A stretch of DNA of 17,659 nt, taken from positions 1 through 17,659 of the forward strand of contig JAJJLU010004148.1 of assembly GCA_023807065.1 (NCBI GenBank), given 5' to 3'. Positions 17,002 to 17,659 of the stretch are shown piece by piece. Every line of letters starts with the position of its first letter. Position 1 is the first letter of the stretch. A program made the translations under genes and the position numbers. Under the pieces are notes generated by a model. That model ran no database searches, had not been told where the DNA came from, and saw only the letters and a list, made by a program, of their open reading frames with translations. Source of the DNA: Isotricha intestinalis. Its lineage: Eukaryota > Ciliophora > Litostomatea > Vestibuliferida > Isotrichidae.

Positions 17002-17592
17002 TTAAACTACAGTAGCATAAATAACAGCTTTAATAGTATGCATTCTATTTTCAGCTTCATCAAATACTTTACTTTGTTCACTTTCAAAAACATCATCAGT
17101 AACTTCTAATTCATTGCAATTAAACTTAGGATACATTTCTTTAGCAACTCCAGTTTTCAAATCATGAAAAGCAGGTAAACAATGTAAGAAAATAGCTTCT
17201 TTTTTGGCATTACTCATTACATCCTTATTCACTTTATAAGGACTTAATTCCTTAATTCTTTCTTCCCAAATATTATCAGATTCTCCCATTGAAACCCAAA
17301 CATCAGTATAAATAACATCAGCATCTTTTGTTCCTTCTTTAATCTTCTGTTAATGTTATACTTCCATTTGATTCTTTTGCCCATTCTTCACATTGTTTAA
17401 CTAAAGTTTCATTAGGGAAATATTTTTTAGGAGCACAAGCAACAAAATGCATTCCCATTTTAGCAGAAGCAAATCATTAAGGAATTTCCCATATTAAAAC
17501 GGGCATCTCCCATATATACTAATTTTACTCCTTTAATTTTTCCCTAAGTGTTCTCTTATTATTAACATATCTGCTAACATTTGAGTATGATG
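17002..17592 (-). pseudogene. OTC: Ornithine carbamoyltransferase fragment, frameshifted
   Basis: This is the C-terminal two thirds of an ornithine carbamoyltransferase, which interconverts citrulline and phosphate with ornithine and carbamoyl phosphate. In anaerobic protists it works with arginine deiminase and carbamate kinase to make ATP. The intact frame 17002-17289 shows [21 protein letters not shown] and a normal end. Upstream, in shifted frames, are [13 protein letters not shown], then KMGMHFVACAPKKYFP, then VKLVYMGDARFNMGNSLM, and HHTQMLADMLIIREHLGK. The usual HPTQ motif reads HHTQ. Frame breaks lie near 17340-17350, 17471-17473 and 17540-17546. Beyond 17592 homology stops, so the carbamoyl-phosphate STRTR region is absent from the window. 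Sequence style is bacterial catabolic-type, and G+C is above that of its neighbours, which may reflect codon bias of a strongly expressed gene or transfer. It could be a pseudogene or a real gene in a poorly sequenced contig end. Confidence 0.8.
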
Positions 17593-17659
17593 ATAAAAGG
17601 AATAGGAGATATTCAAATAATAAATAATAAAGAAAAAGATGCTTGTCACATAAGAGAAC

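Noticed and set aside
1..17659. CRISPR arrays, tRNA or rRNA genes, transposon ends
   Set aside because: Scanned both strands by eye; found no regular spaced repeats, tRNA B-box-like sequence, rRNA-like segments or terminal inverted repeats with a transposase.

Overview
The window is about 17.7 kb of very AT-rich nuclear DNA from a unicellular eukaryote. The central genes look to be roughly 15-20% G+C by eye. They encode plainly eukaryotic families: a Rab-type GTPase, a DENN-domain protein, DPH7, a CNOT10-like TPR protein and a GOLD-domain protein. All are single uninterrupted reading frames with no visible introns. They use the standard code: nine of ten frames end in TAA, one in TGA and none in TAG. 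Intergenic gaps are mostly 28-180 bp, and Asn/Lys/Ile-rich low complexity is common. An ornithine carbamoyltransferase of bacterial-like sequence suggests an anaerobe with an arginine dihydrolase pathway. A standard-code gut ciliate, a metamonad or an archamoeba would all fit; I cannot choose between them from this sequence.

Layout. Positions 1-870 hold a much GC-richer stretch (about 77-798) with a broken coiled-coil-like reading frame. It contains TAG/TAA codons where glutamine would fit and does not resemble the rest of the window. Positions 999-5158 (minus) carry DPH7 and a DENN-domain Rab regulator. Position 5224 starts an Asn-rich basic protein on plus. Positions 6649-7318 are a gene-free convergent gap, large for this locus. 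Positions 7319-9088 (minus) carry a divergent Rab GTPase and a secretory-pathway type I membrane protein. Positions 9178-12222 (plus) encode a protein with ankyrin-like repeats followed by a CNOT10-like TPR region. Positions 12330-14864 (minus) encode a GOLD-domain protein. Positions 14917-16822 (plus) carry a Cys-rich type I membrane protein and a basic, NLS-like protein. The right end (17002-17592, minus) holds a frameshifted ornithine carbamoyltransferase fragment.

Gene interplay. There is no operon logic to read here, as this is eukaryotic housekeeping content. The one possible functional theme is membrane traffic: a DENN protein (a family of Rab exchange factors), a Rab, a GOLD protein and two signal-peptide membrane proteins lie close together. 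That clustering may be chance. Three divergent gene pairs share spacers of only 52-89 bp that must hold both promoters.

The frameshifts are confined to the two ends of the window, and most sit at short homopolymers. The ten central genes are intact. This suggests either poor consensus at contig ends or two independent pseudogenes. I found no CRISPR, tRNA, rRNA or recognisable transposon, and no convincing new multi-gene system. The most unusual item is the GC-rich, TAR-interrupted segment at the left end.
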